Below, in pieces: positions 1-11,785 of a DNA stretch of 64,000 nt. Under the pieces are notes generated by a model. It searched no databases and was not told where the DNA came from. It saw only the letters and a list, made by a program, of their open reading frames with translations. The stretch's first letter is position 1; every line of letters starts with the position of its first letter. Source of the DNA: Lepus europaeus (Eukaryota; Chordata; Mammalia; Lagomorpha; Leporidae); NCBI RefSeq assembly GCF_033115175.1, contig NC_084836.1:68247297-68311296 (forward strand), in the 5' to 3' direction. The position numbers and the translations under genes were made by a program.

Positions 1-44
1 CTGGTTGCCCCTCACACCCCCATCTCCCTCCCCCAGCCACTTCA

Positions 45-215
45 GCCATAGCTGGGCCAGGGGCCGGGGGCCCAAGCACTGGAGCCATCTTCAGCTGCCT
101 TCCCAGGCACATTAACAGGAAGCCAGGTCAGAAGCAGAACAGCAGAGACTCGAACCTGGGATGCCGGGGCAGCAAGTGGCAGCTTGGTGCAAATCAACCG
201 TAGGAGGTAGTTAAG
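45..215 (-). mobile_element. Old C-SINE fragment
   Basis: Diverged minus-strand copy: 'gggcccaagcactggagccatc', a 'cccaggcacatta' segment and 'gactcgaacctgggatgccg' are recognisable. Confidence 0.55.
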
Positions 216-1529
216 ACACTGACAGTGCTGGAGCTTGCGTGCTTGCCCAGGGTCAGGCAGGAAGTGACGGCACCTGGGCCTTAAACCCAGGGCTGCTTCC
301 CACCTCAGAGCCCTCTTTCTGGCCTCTCCAGCCCAGGTCCTCCCCGGGTAGTGCCATCTCCAGCGCTGGCAAGTGCTTGGTGTCTGCTGGCCGGGTGGGA
401 AATGCCTGGCTATGTCGCATTTGCCAGTTTCCTGCCATGGCCAAACTACGTGATGTCACTGAATTCAGAGTCCGGAAGGAATGAATGATTACATCTTGAA
501 TCAGGGAGTACAGGTGGCTCCAGCACCCCCACTCCCACACACACCCAGTCCTTCCACACCCAGGTGCGCAAGCCCCTCCCCTGGCTGGCCTTCTCCCCCA
601 AGTCTGTTTCCCCCACCCCATCTCGTTCCCCCAGCGGGCCCTGCTCATACTCAGAGCCCTCGCGCCTGTCCCAGGCCTGGGCAGCTCTCCCAGGAGAGCC
701 TGGGAAAAGAGTAAGCTGCCTGCCCTGCAGCCCAGCAACCCTTCTGGGGGGGGGGGGTACCCAGAGCCCAGAGCCCACCAGGGACCGAGGGCAGTGATGA
801 CCGCCTCTACCCCCAACACGCCTGTCACTGCCCCTGTCGTGACAGCAAAACCGAGCCTCAGTGGGTCTGGGAGCTCAGAGACAGCCCACGAGCTCCATGC
901 AGGCAGGAGCCCCAGCACGCGGTGTGAAAAGAAACAGCAGCAGCTTTGTGGGGGTCAGAGGAGGCCGGGCTGGCGGCGACCGCTGTCATCCCAAAAAGAT
1001 GCCGGTGGCCTGGAACAGGAAGTGACACATTCAGAGTGACCAGGGGCCCCAGGCCCCGCTCCCAGCAGGCTGTGGGGAGTGAGACTCAGGTGGCCGTGGA
1101 GAGCATAGGACAGCAGCCCGAGGAGTCGGGCAGGGAAAGGCTGGCTCCAGGAAGGAGCTGAGCTTCCAGGGTGATTCCAGGAAGACTTTCTGGAGGAGGG
1201 GAGAGAGAAAGGCTGGGGGGGGGGGGGGCAGGACAAGCTCAACAAGGGTCAGAGCTGGAAGCCGGGTTCCCCAGCAGCAGACGCAAGGACAGCGTCTGGC
1301 CGACTTCTCGGCCGGAGCCCAGGGCCACGGCCAGCCCGGCGCACAGGCCCGCAGCAAGAGGCCCCTAGCGGGACCTTGAAGGCCAACCCAAGACCTTGGG
1401 AGGAGGCAGCTGGTTTCGGCCGGCCAGTGTGGCCTTGGATGGCCCCACCTCATCCTGGTGTGCGCCCAGGGGAGAGCCGAGCCCCGAAGCTGGCCCCGCA
1501 GGCCACCCCGGCTGCTGCAGAGCTGACCC

Positions 1530-1595
1530 CAGTGGCGTCACGGGGTGTGACTCAAGCCCCAGCGACAACAATAAGTGGCACTGACGTCAGGCTGG
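1530..1595. promoter_or_regulatory. CRE/AP-1 cluster downstream of NR4A1
   Basis: Within 60 bases lie GCGTCA at 1535-1540, a perfect AP-1 site TGACTCA at 1548-1554 and a perfect palindromic CRE TGACGTCA at 1582-1589. The position, about 4 kb beyond the NR4A1 3' end, suits an activity-dependent enhancer. Function is inferred. Confidence 0.4.
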
Positions 1596-4280
1596 GGGCT
1601 CCTGACGGTGGCCAGCCTGGCCGGAGAGCCAGCACCCTCCCTGACCACTCCCAGCCGGGGGGTTAGGGCGCGGGGGCAAGGAAGACCAGCTGTCCCCTTC
1701 CGACTAATGCCCCCTGGGAACCCTGGGCAGGGGCTCCTCCGCCACCCACCCTTTCTGCAGTGTCACTCCCAGGCCCCGCCCTCCACAGCAGAGGAAATGG
1801 CTGGGCTGAGAGAGTGGCTGAAGGCGAGAGGCCGAGGCGTCTCCCAGCCTCATCAGGAGGAGCCGGAGGCCCCCCGACTGGACCCGCCCCGGGGCGGCAG
1901 GCCCGGCTCTCCTGATGACATGGGGGGGGGGGGGGGCTCTGTGCCACCACGGGGGTGGTTGGTGGGGGCCAGGCCTGTGTGTGTGTGCAGCCAAGTCGGG
2001 CTGGGGGTGGGGCTTTCTTAGTCCCTTGTCCCCGCCCCCAGGGTCTCCCTTCCTGCCCGGTCTGTGTGCCTGTTCCTTCAGGAGACACGGTTCTGTCCCT
2101 GTCTGGGGAGGGGATTCGGTGCCTGGGTTGCACAGGGCAAGGGCTGCTTACCCACCCCTGGCAAGTCGGGGGGTGCGTGTGGTGTCTCTGGCCCCCCTGG
2201 GGGGGCTGTTTTTCTGTCCCTGGTTCTTTGGCAGGCAGGGGACATCTCTGTCTGTATCCCCGCAGTAGCCCCACTACCTGGGAGCCCGGCTGGGGTCCAG
2301 GCTTCCCGCTGGGCCACCCGTGGCTGGGCTCCCTGTGATGTGACCGTCAGCACCCCCGCCGCCTGGCTGGCAGCTGGGCACTGCTCCCTGCTAACGCAGC
2401 ATGTACCAGGACAGGCCCCCACCCCCTGCCACGCTCCCCTCCCCGGCCCAGCTGCCACCCCCAGGCCCCATGGCCACACGGGGCCTGATTTATTAGGGCT
2501 GGACAGTGCCAGTGCCTGGGTCAGACCTTGTGGAGACCTCAGGCGGCCACCCAGCCTGCCAGGTTCAGGGCCTAGCAGGAGGCGAGGGGAAGCCGGGGTG
2601 GAAGGGGTGGGCCGGCCAAGGGAGCGAGGCTGGCTCTGACTTGAGCTAGGCCCCCCGAGTGGGCCTCCTGCCCTCAGAAATGGAAGGAGACCTCAGGAAA
2701 TAAAGGAGACTGCTCCCCTGTCTCGAAGTGGCTCTTTCTCGTCCCCACCGTGGGGAGCCAGAGGTTTCAGAGACCCCCAGGCCGGCCTAGGCCTTTCCCA
2801 AACAGCTCCCCCCAGCCAGGGCCATGGCGGGGATGCAGGCTGCGCGCCGGCTGCACTGGGCAGCTGCCGGCTGAGCCATGGGTCCACACGGCCAGGTCCT
2901 CACGGGGCTGGAAGCCTGATGGACCTCACAAGGGCTCTCTCCCTCCTCCAGCTTCATCCCCTGCAGTAGACAGAGTCCAGGGGTCTCCCTGCATTGCGGG
3001 CATGTGGTGGAGGGGCAGGGGACACCCAGATGTCGAAGCCAAAACACCCCCTGGGAGTCCCAGGCCCAGTTCTCACATGAGGGCAGCCCACACAGCCGCC
3101 TCGTGGTGGCTGCCTCTCCCAGTGGCCACCGCGCCGGCTGCCCTAGGCCATGCAGCCGAGTGCACTGGACAGGATGGACCCTGTATACTGCAGTGGGGTT
3201 GCCCGTGACCTTCAAAAGCCTCCCGTCTCCTCGAGGCTGATCCTCCCCACCGCCCTCCGTCGTGAAGATCTGGTGGCCAGAGCCCAGCTGTGGGGCAGCT
3301 TCCTCCGCCCCAGGCACAGCACCCCCCACCCAGCTAGACCTGGGAGCCAGCCGGTGGCACTTCAGGGCTGGGGAGGGGGCCAGCGTGGGCAGGGTGGGGG
3401 AGGGCGAGAGGCAGGCTTCCTGGGTCTCTCTGTAAGGACAAACAGCAGGCTTTGAGGCCTTGGAAAACCCCGCCCGGGATTCCAGGCCCCGAGCCGCCAG
3501 CGTCATTGCCTTTTGACTATTGTCCCCTGTCGGAAGCGGGCCCAGCCCCCGGCCAGCAGGGACAGAGCGGCCATTGTGCCGCCCCACCAGGCTCAGTGCC
3601 CCCTTGTTCGCCCTCGGGGCCCCAGCGAGACGTGGAGGCCAGTTCTCCCAGTTGCTGAGTGAGGAGAAAGGACCTGGGCGAGGCCGGGTGGGGCCGGCGG
3701 AGCTGGAGGCATCAGCTCCCCCCCTCCACAGGGTACCCCGAATGCCAGCGTCCCAGAAGGGGACAGCCAGCAGTGGGGCGGCTTCTCCTCACAAGGCCCA
3801 GCCAGGGGACCTTCGGCTTCACTAGCCAAACACGCCGGGCTCAGCCGCTTGCGAGCCCAGTGGCCTTGGCAAAGTCATTTGTCATTTCCTTTCCAGAGAA
3901 CGGGGTGATCCTTTGTTTCTAAAAACAACAGCCGAGACTGGGTGCTTCCCACGGGCCAGGCACCGTTTGAAACGTTCAGAGTCGCTCAGGTAAGCCCGAC
4001 AGCAGCAGCACTAGGAAGTGAGTGTGATCGTAACTGGCCCGCAGCCCACAGCGGACAGGAGCAAACCCGGGGCAGATGCAGGCTCCAGGAGCACGTGCTG
4101 GCTCCTCACCGCTCCACCGGGAGGTGGGGCGCTCCTGCTGGCCTCACTGAGCGGCAGCAAGGGCAAGAAATGACAAGCGCCACAGGAAAGGGACTTCACC
4201 CGCGGGGTCCCATCCTGCAGTCGCCACGAGCAATGTCCTCACCGCGGGCCTCGAACGTGCACTGGGATCCAGATTCTCCC

Positions 4281-4609
4281 TGGGGCCGGCGCTGTAAAGC
4301 AGTGGGCTAAGCCTCTGCCCACAGTGCCGGCATCCCATATGGGCGCCAGTTCGAGTCCCGGCTGTTCCACTTCCAATCCAGCTCTCTGCTGATGCACCTG
4401 GGAAAGCAGTAGAAGATGGCCCAAGTGCTTGGGCCCTTGCACCCACATAGGAGACCTGGAAGAAGCTCCTGGCTCCTGGCTCCTGATTGGTCTAGCTCTG
4501 GCCATTGCAGTCACTTGAGGAGTGAACCAGCAGATGGAAGACCTGTCTCTCCCTCTCTCTGTGTATAACTCTGCCTCTCAAGTCAATAAATAAACCTTTA
4601 AAAAAATCT
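4281..4609 (+). mobile_element. C-SINE, near full length
   Basis: Starts GGGGCCGGCGCTGT, has the B-box-like GTTCGAGTCCC and a (CT)n stretch, and ends in an AATAAATAAAC tail. Confidence 0.9.
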
Positions 4610-5464
4610 TCTTGGCCATTCCCCAAGCAGTCCTTTGCCCCCCCTCAGAGGCCTGCCCGGTGCCCACACCTACCTGGGGGGAGCGGCAGGGCCACAGCGA
4701 GATGGAGATTTCCCAGCAAGCTCTGCTCCCATCCAGAGCAGGCAACCAAGGCTCAGAGAGGAATAGGGGCTCTCCAAGAGAAGCTTGGAGGGTCGGAGGC
4801 AGGCTGGGAAGCTGTTGGGAGTTGGTTCTGCTGACAAACACTGCCCCCCCACCCCACCACCGGCAGCCCTGGCACATGCTCGCAAGCCCCCCTGGCACTG
4901 CCAAGACAGTGGTCACTGAGCCAGGGCCGTGGCCTCCCCACCCCCGCCACACGAGGACCCTTCAGGAAGGCGGAGGTGAGGCTGTTTCTGCAGTGTGCGG
5001 GTGGAGCCATGGGGGAGCCCCCTGCTTCTGCTGCTAAGCACAGCACAGACAGCCCCACCCCCTGGGGCTGCCCGCCTCCAGCCAATGCCCAGGGCCCCGG
5101 GCAAGAGATGGTGAGGGACAGGCGCGAGGGCACCGCCTTCAGGACTCCAGCCAGGTCTCTGTGGAGGTGACAGTAACCAGCAGGCACCGAGCACAGGCAA
5201 GGGGCCGGAGCTCACATGTGGCCAGCCACCCTGGGCCTGGGGTTGGGCCCCTTGTAGATTCCAGTTTCTCAGAGGGGCAGCCCCTGGCCATAGGTACTTG
5301 TTAACAGCTCAGATTCATTGGCCCCCAGGTCGGCAGGGCCTTCCTCCATGTTGGGAGACCAGCTCAAGTGCTGTGCGAGGCAGCTGTATGAAGCAGCGGC
5401 CAAGGTAAGGGGGCGGTGTGTGGCTGGTGGTGGGGAGAGGGGCTAAGGGAGACAGACAACCCCA

Positions 5465-5978
5465 GTTTCAGCTACATGTCTATTTTTTATTCAATATATT
5501 AAATATATTAATCAGAAAAGTCACATACTACAAATCCAAGAAAAATACACAAATATAAATGTCAGAATGTGTCATTTGGCTTCTCCCTCGAGTGACAGGC
5601 TATGTACATGTGGAAGGAGGAGCAGAAGGGACCCCCAAGTGGTAGGAGGCTGGAAAGGTTGGCCCAGGCTGGGGGGCCCCCCGGCCCTTCCTCCCACCTC
5701 AACCTCTGCCCTCCTGTATATACAGCAATGTTCGGCTTATTTACAGCACGGCGGTGTGTGTTAAAAACGGTTTATCTTACAAAAAAAAAAAACCATGAAG
5801 GCCAGAGCAGGGCTCGGGTAAGACATCATAGTTGGGGTCACCCCCCCCCACTGTGAACACACGCCCCTTCCGAGCAGGTGAGGAGGTGAGTCAGTCTGTA
5901 GTTCAAAGGCCAGGCTTCGGGGCTGAAGGCACATGGGGTGGCGTGCACGCATGGGCGCACGCGTGTCCTGGGGCCAGG
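5465..5978 (-). other. NR4A1: NR4A1 3' untranslated region
   Basis: About 0.5 kb from the TGA to just beyond the AATAAA, close to the remembered human length. The distal part is AU-rich and on the transcript strand includes ATTTA and ATATT runs (5490-5560), in keeping with the rapid decay known for this immediate-early mRNA. A 12-base poly-A/T tract lies near 5780. Confidence 0.85.
5486..5491 (-). terminator. NR4A1: NR4A1 poly(A) signal AATAAA
   Basis: Canonical AATAAA on the minus strand in an AU-rich context, about 490 bases past the stop codon. Cleavage is expected at roughly 5,465-5,475. Confidence 0.85.
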
Positions 5979-6211
5979 TCAGAAGGGCAGCGTGTCCATG
6001 AAGATCTTGTCCACGATGGGCGGAGGGGGCACCAGGTCCTCCAGCTTGAGGTAGAAGATTCGTTGCCGGCCCTGGGTACACAGGGATCGCAGTTCGGGCA
6101 GCTTGCCCAGCAGGCGGGACAGGCAGCTGTCCCCAACGTGTTCCTTTAAGCAGCCGGTGATGCGGTTCTGCAGCTCCTCCACCCGCTGTGGCTCCTGCAG
6201 CCCGTGCCGGT
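5979..6211 (-). CDS. NR4A1: NR4A1 last coding exon, with an eight-residue deletion
   Basis: 233 bases, finishing D514 and giving residues 515-590 and TGA at 5981-5979. It ends [23 protein letters not shown] as in other mammals. Between KEHV and SCLSRLLGK only Gly-Asp is present, where the remembered human protein has AAVAGEPQPA, so 24 bases are missing in frame near 6128-6138. The reading frame and the last helices are intact. The acceptor is the less usual TAAG. Confidence 0.96.
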
Positions 6212-9200
6212 CTTAGAGGAAGGAACAGCATTAGCCGGGCGTCTGAGGACCAGACCCCCGCAGGCCCAGCCTCCAGCCCGGGGCACCCCCCAGAACACCT
6301 TCACGCTCTGTAGAGGCCAAAGGCAGGAAGCCAACGTAGGCTCAAGTTCCCAGCGAGAAACTGAGGCCCCGGGCAGTTTACATGGCTCACCCAAGGTCAC
6401 ACACAAAAAGTAAAACCCCTAACCCTGGTTTCCTGGCTGGGCCCAGGCCTTTTCAGCTCTGAGAAGCCCTAGAGCAGAGATGGGGAACTTTATTTCTGCC
6501 AAGTGCCATTTGGACATTTGTAACATCAGTCATGGGCCATAATGAGCCTGTGGCGTCGGCATCCCGCAGGGGCGCCAGTTTGAGTCCCGGCTGCTCCACT
6601 TCTGATCCAGCTCCCTGTTAATGCTCCTGGGAAAGCTGCGGAAGATGGCCCAAGTGCTTGGACCCCTGCCTCCTGCATGGGAGACCAGGATGGCGTTCTA
6701 GGCTCCTGGCTTCAGCCTGTCACAGCCCTGGCCATACTGGCCATGTGGGGGAGTGAACCAGCAGATGGAAGATCTCTCTCTCCTCTCTCTCTCTAACTGC
6801 CTTTCAAGTAAAATAAATAAACCTTGTTTAAAAAAAAAAGTTAGCCTGCTAGAGATGTATTGAATTTTTTTTTTTTTTTTTTGACAGGCAGAGTGGACAG
6901 TGAGAGAGAGAGAGATAGAGAGAAAGGTCTTCCTTTTTGCCATTGGTTCACCCTCCAATGGCCGCCGCGGTAGCGCGCTGCGGCCGGCGCACCGCGCTGA
7001 TCCGATGGCAGGAGCCAGGTGCTTATCCTGGTCTCCCATGGGGTGCAGAGCCCAAACACTTGGGCCATCCTCCACTGCACTCCCTGGCCACAGCAGAGAG
7101 CTGGCCTGGAAGAGGGGCAACTGGGACAGGATCAGTGCCCCGACCGGGACTAGAACCCGGTGTGCCAGCGCCGCAAGGCGGAGGATTAGCCTGTTGAGCC
7201 ACGGCGCCGGCCGAGATGTATTGAATTTTGAGCTCTGCCTGTAGTTTCCTTGCCAGGACCACACCAAATGATTCCAGGGGCCTTGCATATGGCCCGAGGA
7301 CTGGACATTCCCTAACCCTGCCCAGGGCCAAGCAGGTGTGTTTTAGGGGAGCGCCTTCCAGGAGAGAGGCTGCAGAACTCTCCACACCCTGTTGAGCCCA
7401 CGCTACCTCTGATTTTGTTTTACACGATTGGATCCCCCGTGACATGTATGGGGAAAAAGGGGGGGGGGGCAGCAGATACAGATGCATTCTGGCACTTCAG
7501 AAAGCACAGGGATCTGACAGCGTCTCCCCCACAGTCCACGCTGAGTGATGGCCGAGAGACCGGGACTAGAAGGAGCCACAAGGAGGGACTCTGGGGGTGC
7601 TGGTCCTGTCTGTGTCTTGACCAAGGTGCTGCTCCGACACTGTTCCTGAATGCAGCACTTTAAAAACACACCAAAGCCCTAGGCCAAACACATGCCACCT
7701 GCAGGCCATCACTCCGAGGCTGCCTGGGGCTTCCGAGTTGGGAGCAGCTGAGCCACCTCTCCAATTCCTATTGTCCCCACACTTTTCCAGGCAGGCACGA
7801 GCCTGGGGTGGGGGGTGGGGGATCCATGCAGACCCATCAGATCCCCGACACCTGCCTCCGTGGGTCCAGCTTGCCACCAACTTACTCACCGGCGATCAGC
7901 ACGAGTGCGGACAGGCAGGCAAAGGCAGGGACGTCCACAACCAAGGAGTGCAGGGAGCGTGAGAAATCCAGGATGCTGTCGATCCAGTCACCGAAGCCGC
8001 GGGCACACTGTAGCCGGTGCAGCACCAGGCCAGAGCAGAAGATGAGCTTGCCCTCGTCCGGCTTAGACCTGGAGGATGGCAGGGACACAGTCGGCCATCA
8101 GGGCTTGGGGCATCCCAAGGGCTGGGCCAGCAGGGGAAGGGGCTGGGAGGCGGTGGGGGGCAGCTCACCGGTACGCCAGGCGGAAGACGAAGAGCTCCAG
8201 GAAGGCCGACTCCAGCAGCAGGTCCTGGTCGCTCGGCACCAGCTCGGCAAAGCCAGGGATCTTCTCGGCCCACTTCCGGACGACCTCCAGGGACACCGAG
8301 AGCAGCTCGTAGAACTGCTGCACGTCCCTGGCGTCTTCCTTCCCAAAGCAGGGCAGCGCCAGGTCCTGGAACTGAGAGGACCGGGCAAGGGGTCAGCATG
8401 CCCGGCAGGGGCCAGGGCTGGCCGTGACAGTGACCTGGGATCCGCCCCACGCTCATGCGCTGCCAGTTCGCACCTAGCGACCGGCCGGGGCTGGGGCCAC
8501 CCAGCTTCCCCCCTGTCGGTCTGTCCACCCGGGTCGGGGGCGGGGGAGGCCCTCACCAGCATGCACAGAAGCACAGCCCAATGCTTGCTAACCTTGGAGA
8601 AGTCCAGTTTGGCCGTGCTGGGCCCCGAGTCCAGGTGCGCGCGGACAAGGGCGGTAAGGAGATTGGCAGGCGAGGCATCGGGTGGCTGCTTGGGTTTCGA
8701 AGGTAGCCGGCCCCGCCGCCCCTTCAAGCTGTCTGTCCGGACAACTGCAGAGAATCGGGCAAGGGTGAGGAAGCACCCCACCGCTTGGGTGTCCTCTCCG
8801 CAGGCCCCAAGACCCAAAGCGCCTACAGGAGCCTCCCCCTGTACCTACCACCACCCTCACCATCTAGGCAGGTGGAAGCTGCCTCCCACAGGGACTCAGG
8901 GGTCCAGCCACGCAGCCCTTCCGGGTCGGGCGTGCTCCGCCCTGCTGGGCCCCGCCCCCGACACCCACCTTCCTTCACCATGCCCACGGCCAGGCACTTC
9001 TGGAAGCGGCAGAACTGGCAGCGGTTCCGCCGCCTCTTGTCCACAGGGCAGTCCTTGGTTGCCAGGCAGATGTACTTGGCGTTTTTCTGCACTGTACGCT
9101 GGGTGGGGGAACGCGGAACAGGCTGTCAGGGTTTGGATGGGGGGGTGGGGGGAGCCCAGGGGAGGGCACCGCCGTCCAGATCCTGCTGCTATAGCAGACA

Positions 9201-10703
9201 AAAGGGCTCTCTGTTCACAGCTATTTTTCTAACATTTGGGTGGCAGGGGAGGGAGAGCCGGACGGGTGGGGGGAGAAAAAAAAATCTTAGAGACAGGAGC
9301 AGGGTGGCGGGGAGGGGAGGTGTCTGCCTCAAGAGGAAGACCCCAGGACAAGAGATTAGGAGCCCCCTGCAGTTCCCGCACCTGTAGTGCCTGTGTCGGC
9401 CTGTGCCTTCCCACGGCAGACAGCAGAGTGCCCAGGGGCTGGGGGTGGGGTTGGATAGCTGAGCAGGCACCCAGCACTGGGACAAACACACAGCCTGTTC
9501 CCCAGTCCACCCCCAGCCCTCAAGAACCAAACCCTCTGTCCAGATGCTTCCATCTCACGCCAGAGCCATGAGTGCCTGGGCCACCCCTTCCCACCAGGCC
9601 CTTACAGGAGAGCGCGGCCGGGCAGAAGACCACCAGAGGCTGGCCACTCGAATGTCCCCTCCTGGGCACTGCTGCCTGCACCCCCCCCACCTCCCTGCAG
9701 CTCTCTGTGGTCCCTGAGGCAGCCACATGCCCCGGGGCAAATGGCAGGTGGCTACCCTGCTCCCTACAGCACAGACCCTGCCAGGCTGAGATTTGCAGCC
9801 CCCACCCCTGCCCCCGCAGCCAAGTACCTTGAAGAAGCCCTTGCAACCCTCGCAGGTGCGAACGCCATAATGCTGGCACGAAGCATTGTCCCCACACACA
9901 GCGCAGCGGCCCTCGCTGCCACCTGGAGCCCCGCTCCGGGCCTTGGCTGAGGTCGCCGGCGTGTCCAGCATCCTCGAGCCGTCGAGGTGTGGGGAGGTGG
10001 GCACCAGGCCTGGGAAAGCCGCCGCTGGCATGGAGTAGCCCTCTCCCTCCCCGAGCTGGGGGGTGGCCTGCGATGGCGACGGGAACAGCTTCAGGGGACT
10101 CTGGCCCAGGCCGGGGCTGGGACCCGTCGGGGGGCTGAAGGAAAAGAAGGCCGGTGGGGGCCCGGCAGCCTTGGGCAGCTGCTCTGTCCATGCCCGCAGG
10201 CCGTCGTAAGTCTGGCTGGGGGAGAAGTGGCCAAAGGAGCTGTCCCAGGGAGAGAGCTGGGGTGGCTGGAAGCTGGGCGTGTTTGGCGACGGGGCTGAGC
10301 AGGGGCTGCCGTAGTGGTCGGAGCCGCTGGACAGAGCGTCGTCGAGGGGGCCGCTCAGGGGGCCAGGGTAGCAGCCGTACACTTGGAAGTCCTCGAACTT
10401 GAAGGAGGCAGAGGCGGGGGAGGTGGCCGAGGACGAGGACGTGGAGGAGGCCGAGGAGGAGGCCGAGGAGCACGGCTGAGCTGTTCCCGGCAGCTGGTAG
10501 AGGAAGGTGTCAAACTCCCCCGTGTAGCTGTCCATGAAGGTGCTGAAGCTGGGCAGGGCAGTGGGGGCTGCAGGGGCCGCCTCTGGGCTGGCCAGGTCCA
10601 TGGTGGGCTTGCTGAGCTCGGGGCTCAGGGGGTCGCTTGCCAGGTGGTCACGTGGTCCTGGGCTGGGCACCGGTGTCCCATACTGGGCTTGGATACAGGG
10701 CAT
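5979..10703 (-). CDS. NR4A1: NR4A1 (Nur77), orphan nuclear receptor, six coding exons, 590 aa
   Basis: Immediate-early orphan nuclear receptor that binds DNA as a monomer (NBRE) or dimer (NurRE) in the nucleus and can move to mitochondria. The joined coding exons, 10703-9828, 9098-8969, 8744-8593, 8371-8169, 8068-7890 and 6211-5979, sum to 1,773 bases (590 residues plus TGA), all with GT-AG introns and agreeing phases. Residues 1-266 are the Ser/Pro-rich AF-1 region. Residues 267-335 hold the two zinc fingers, with P-box CEGCKG and the second finger ending at CRFQKC. The A-box [11 protein letters not shown] follows and keeps the AKT-type serine at residue 351. The ligand-binding domain runs from about 360 to 590 and ends in the FMDTLPF tail. 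Human NR4A1 has 598 residues as I recall; the eight-residue shortfall is in the last exon. ATG at 10703 directly follows a CAG acceptor. Identity is very secure. Confidence 0.98.
6546..6840 (+). mobile_element. C-SINE, 5'-truncated, NR4A1 last intron
   Basis: Shows GTTTGAGTCCCGGC, then body, CT tract and A-rich tail. Confidence 0.87.
6869..7212 (-). mobile_element. Young C-SINE with 17-base target-site duplication, NR4A1 last intron
   Basis: Full-length 'GGCTCAA...CTAATCC'-headed subfamily, antisense. Perfect duplicate GAGATGTATTGAATTTT at 6852-6868 and 7213-7229. Confidence 0.96.
7890..8068 (-). CDS. NR4A1: NR4A1 coding exon 5 (LBD, middle helices)
   Basis: 179 bases, completing R454 and giving residues 455-513 plus one base of D514. 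It begins [18 protein letters not shown] and ends [11 protein letters not shown] at a strong GTGAGT donor. It is followed by a 1,678-base intron that carries two SINEs. Confidence 0.97.
8169..8371 (-). CDS. NR4A1: NR4A1 coding exon 4 (LBD, early helices)
   Basis: 203 bases, residues 387-453 plus two bases of R454. It begins [13 protein letters not shown] and includes [12 protein letters not shown] and [13 protein letters not shown], the helix 3-5 signature of nuclear receptor ligand-binding domains. The human copy reads LSPADQD where this one reads VPSDQD. The 100-base downstream intron is the shortest in the gene. Confidence 0.97.
8593..8744 (-). CDS. NR4A1: NR4A1 coding exon 3 (A-box and hinge)
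   Basis: 152 bases completing V336 and giving residues 337-386. It contains the C-terminal DNA-binding extension [11 protein letters not shown], which contacts the minor groove 5' of the half-site in this family, and the start of the ligand-binding domain. The acceptor is CTGCAG; the donor, GTTAGC, is weaker than the others. Confidence 0.96.
8969..9098 (-). CDS. NR4A1: NR4A1 coding exon 2 (second zinc finger)
   Basis: 130 bases, residues 293-335, beginning [17 protein letters not shown]. It holds the second zinc finger and the [14 protein letters not shown] helix. It ends one base into the next codon at a GTGGGT donor. Human has asparagine where this sequence has Thr in CLATKDC. Confidence 0.97.
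9828..10703 (-). CDS. NR4A1: NR4A1 coding exon 1 of 6 (AF-1 domain and first zinc finger)
   Basis: Codons 1-292, beginning [11 protein letters not shown] and ending CEGCKGFFK just before a GTACTT donor. The exon itself starts two bases upstream, at 10705, after a pyrimidine tract and CAG. It encodes the long Ser/Thr/Pro-rich activation region, including a serine run near residues 78-95, and all four cysteines of the first zinc finger. Breaking after the FFK of the first finger is typical of NR4A genes. Confidence 0.97.
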
Positions 10704-11785
10704 CTCTGGACAAGGAGGGGAGGGGAGGGACTTCCGTGAGCAAAGCCAGGCCCGGAAGGCTGAGCCCAGAGCAGCCAGGAGGCTGGCCTGGCCAGCGTCG
10801 CAGCCCAAGGAAGGGACACTGAGGCAGGAGGCTACAGTGCCCAGGATCCTGGACCCCCTGGCTGGGGCCCCATGTCCAACTCTAGCCACAAAGACCCCGG
10901 GCAGTGGCCCAGCGAAGAGTGGGCTCTGTGGGAAGGCCAGCCACACCCAGCCGGCCTGGGAACCCCGGGCGAGGCACGCGGCCAGAGTTTCTCTGCTGCA
11001 ACAGGGGGAGCTGTGTTCCCAGCCCCCTGCCCCTCCCCAACCAGGGAAGAGCGTGGGTGCGGGCTGGGAGAAGGGTGGGTGGGAGGGGCAGCCTGGCAAA
11101 GCCCCAGCCCAGCACCCCCGGAGCAGATCTGTTGCTGCTCCTCACCAACCAGGCACTTCCTGGGGAACATTCACAGCCATACCCCAGCCTCTGCAGAAGC
11201 CCCTGCCTCCCGGGGCTGGGGGACAAGGACACCCTGGCAATGGCAGAGGAGCCGGATGGAAGGCAGGGCTGCGTAAGGAGGGAGCCCAGGCATTGATGCT
11301 GCTCTGGAGCCGTCCGCACCTCACCCCACATACGGAGCACAGGCAGCCGAGCCCACACGCACCCCAGTCCTGCCTGCCGTCTGGAGCTGGGCATGCGCTC
11401 TGAACTGCCTGGGATGCTCCTAGAGGCAGTGAGGAAGGGCGCCCAGGCTTCCTCGCCACGTCCCCAGGGGATCATGTAACCTGGCTCCCAGCCCTTTAAG
11501 GCCATATGTTCAAGGGAGGGGGCGCCAGCAGGAGCAGGCACAGCCCTCTGCAGGGCCAGAAGTAAGGGCAGTCCCTATGAGGGATTTCTCTGCTCTCCCT
11601 GGCTATTTGACTAAGAATTGCTAAGAGTCCAGTGGGAGACTTAAGGTGGGGGAGCCTGTGGGCGGATGGGTAGAGGGAAAATGCCTTCTGCCTGGGTTTG
11701 CCCACTAAAGTCTGTGCCCTGGCAGGCAGGCAAAGGGGGATCACGCACCCCCAACCCTGAGGAGCCTGAGCAGGAGAGATGGCAT

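Larger units (their letters stand above)
216..5464. other. Sequence downstream of NR4A1, no gene seen
   Basis: GC-rich, with long open frames on both strands that show no family resemblance or splice support. It contains the CRE/AP-1 cluster near 1,550, one C-SINE and poly-G runs at about 748, 1,216 and 1,922. Confidence 0.6.

Noticed and set aside
253-918. Long minus-strand open frame downstream of NR4A1
   Set aside because: No family resemblance, overlapping frames on both strands are equally open, and it includes poly-G tracts.
6869-7212. tRNA genes suggested by tRNA-like B-box sequences (GTTCGAGTCC and similar)
   Set aside because: All occurrences lie in C-SINEs, which are tRNA-derived; no complete cloverleaf outside a SINE was seen.
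7808-9232. A 474-codon plus-strand open frame
   Set aside because: It is the antisense shadow of NR4A1 exons and introns.
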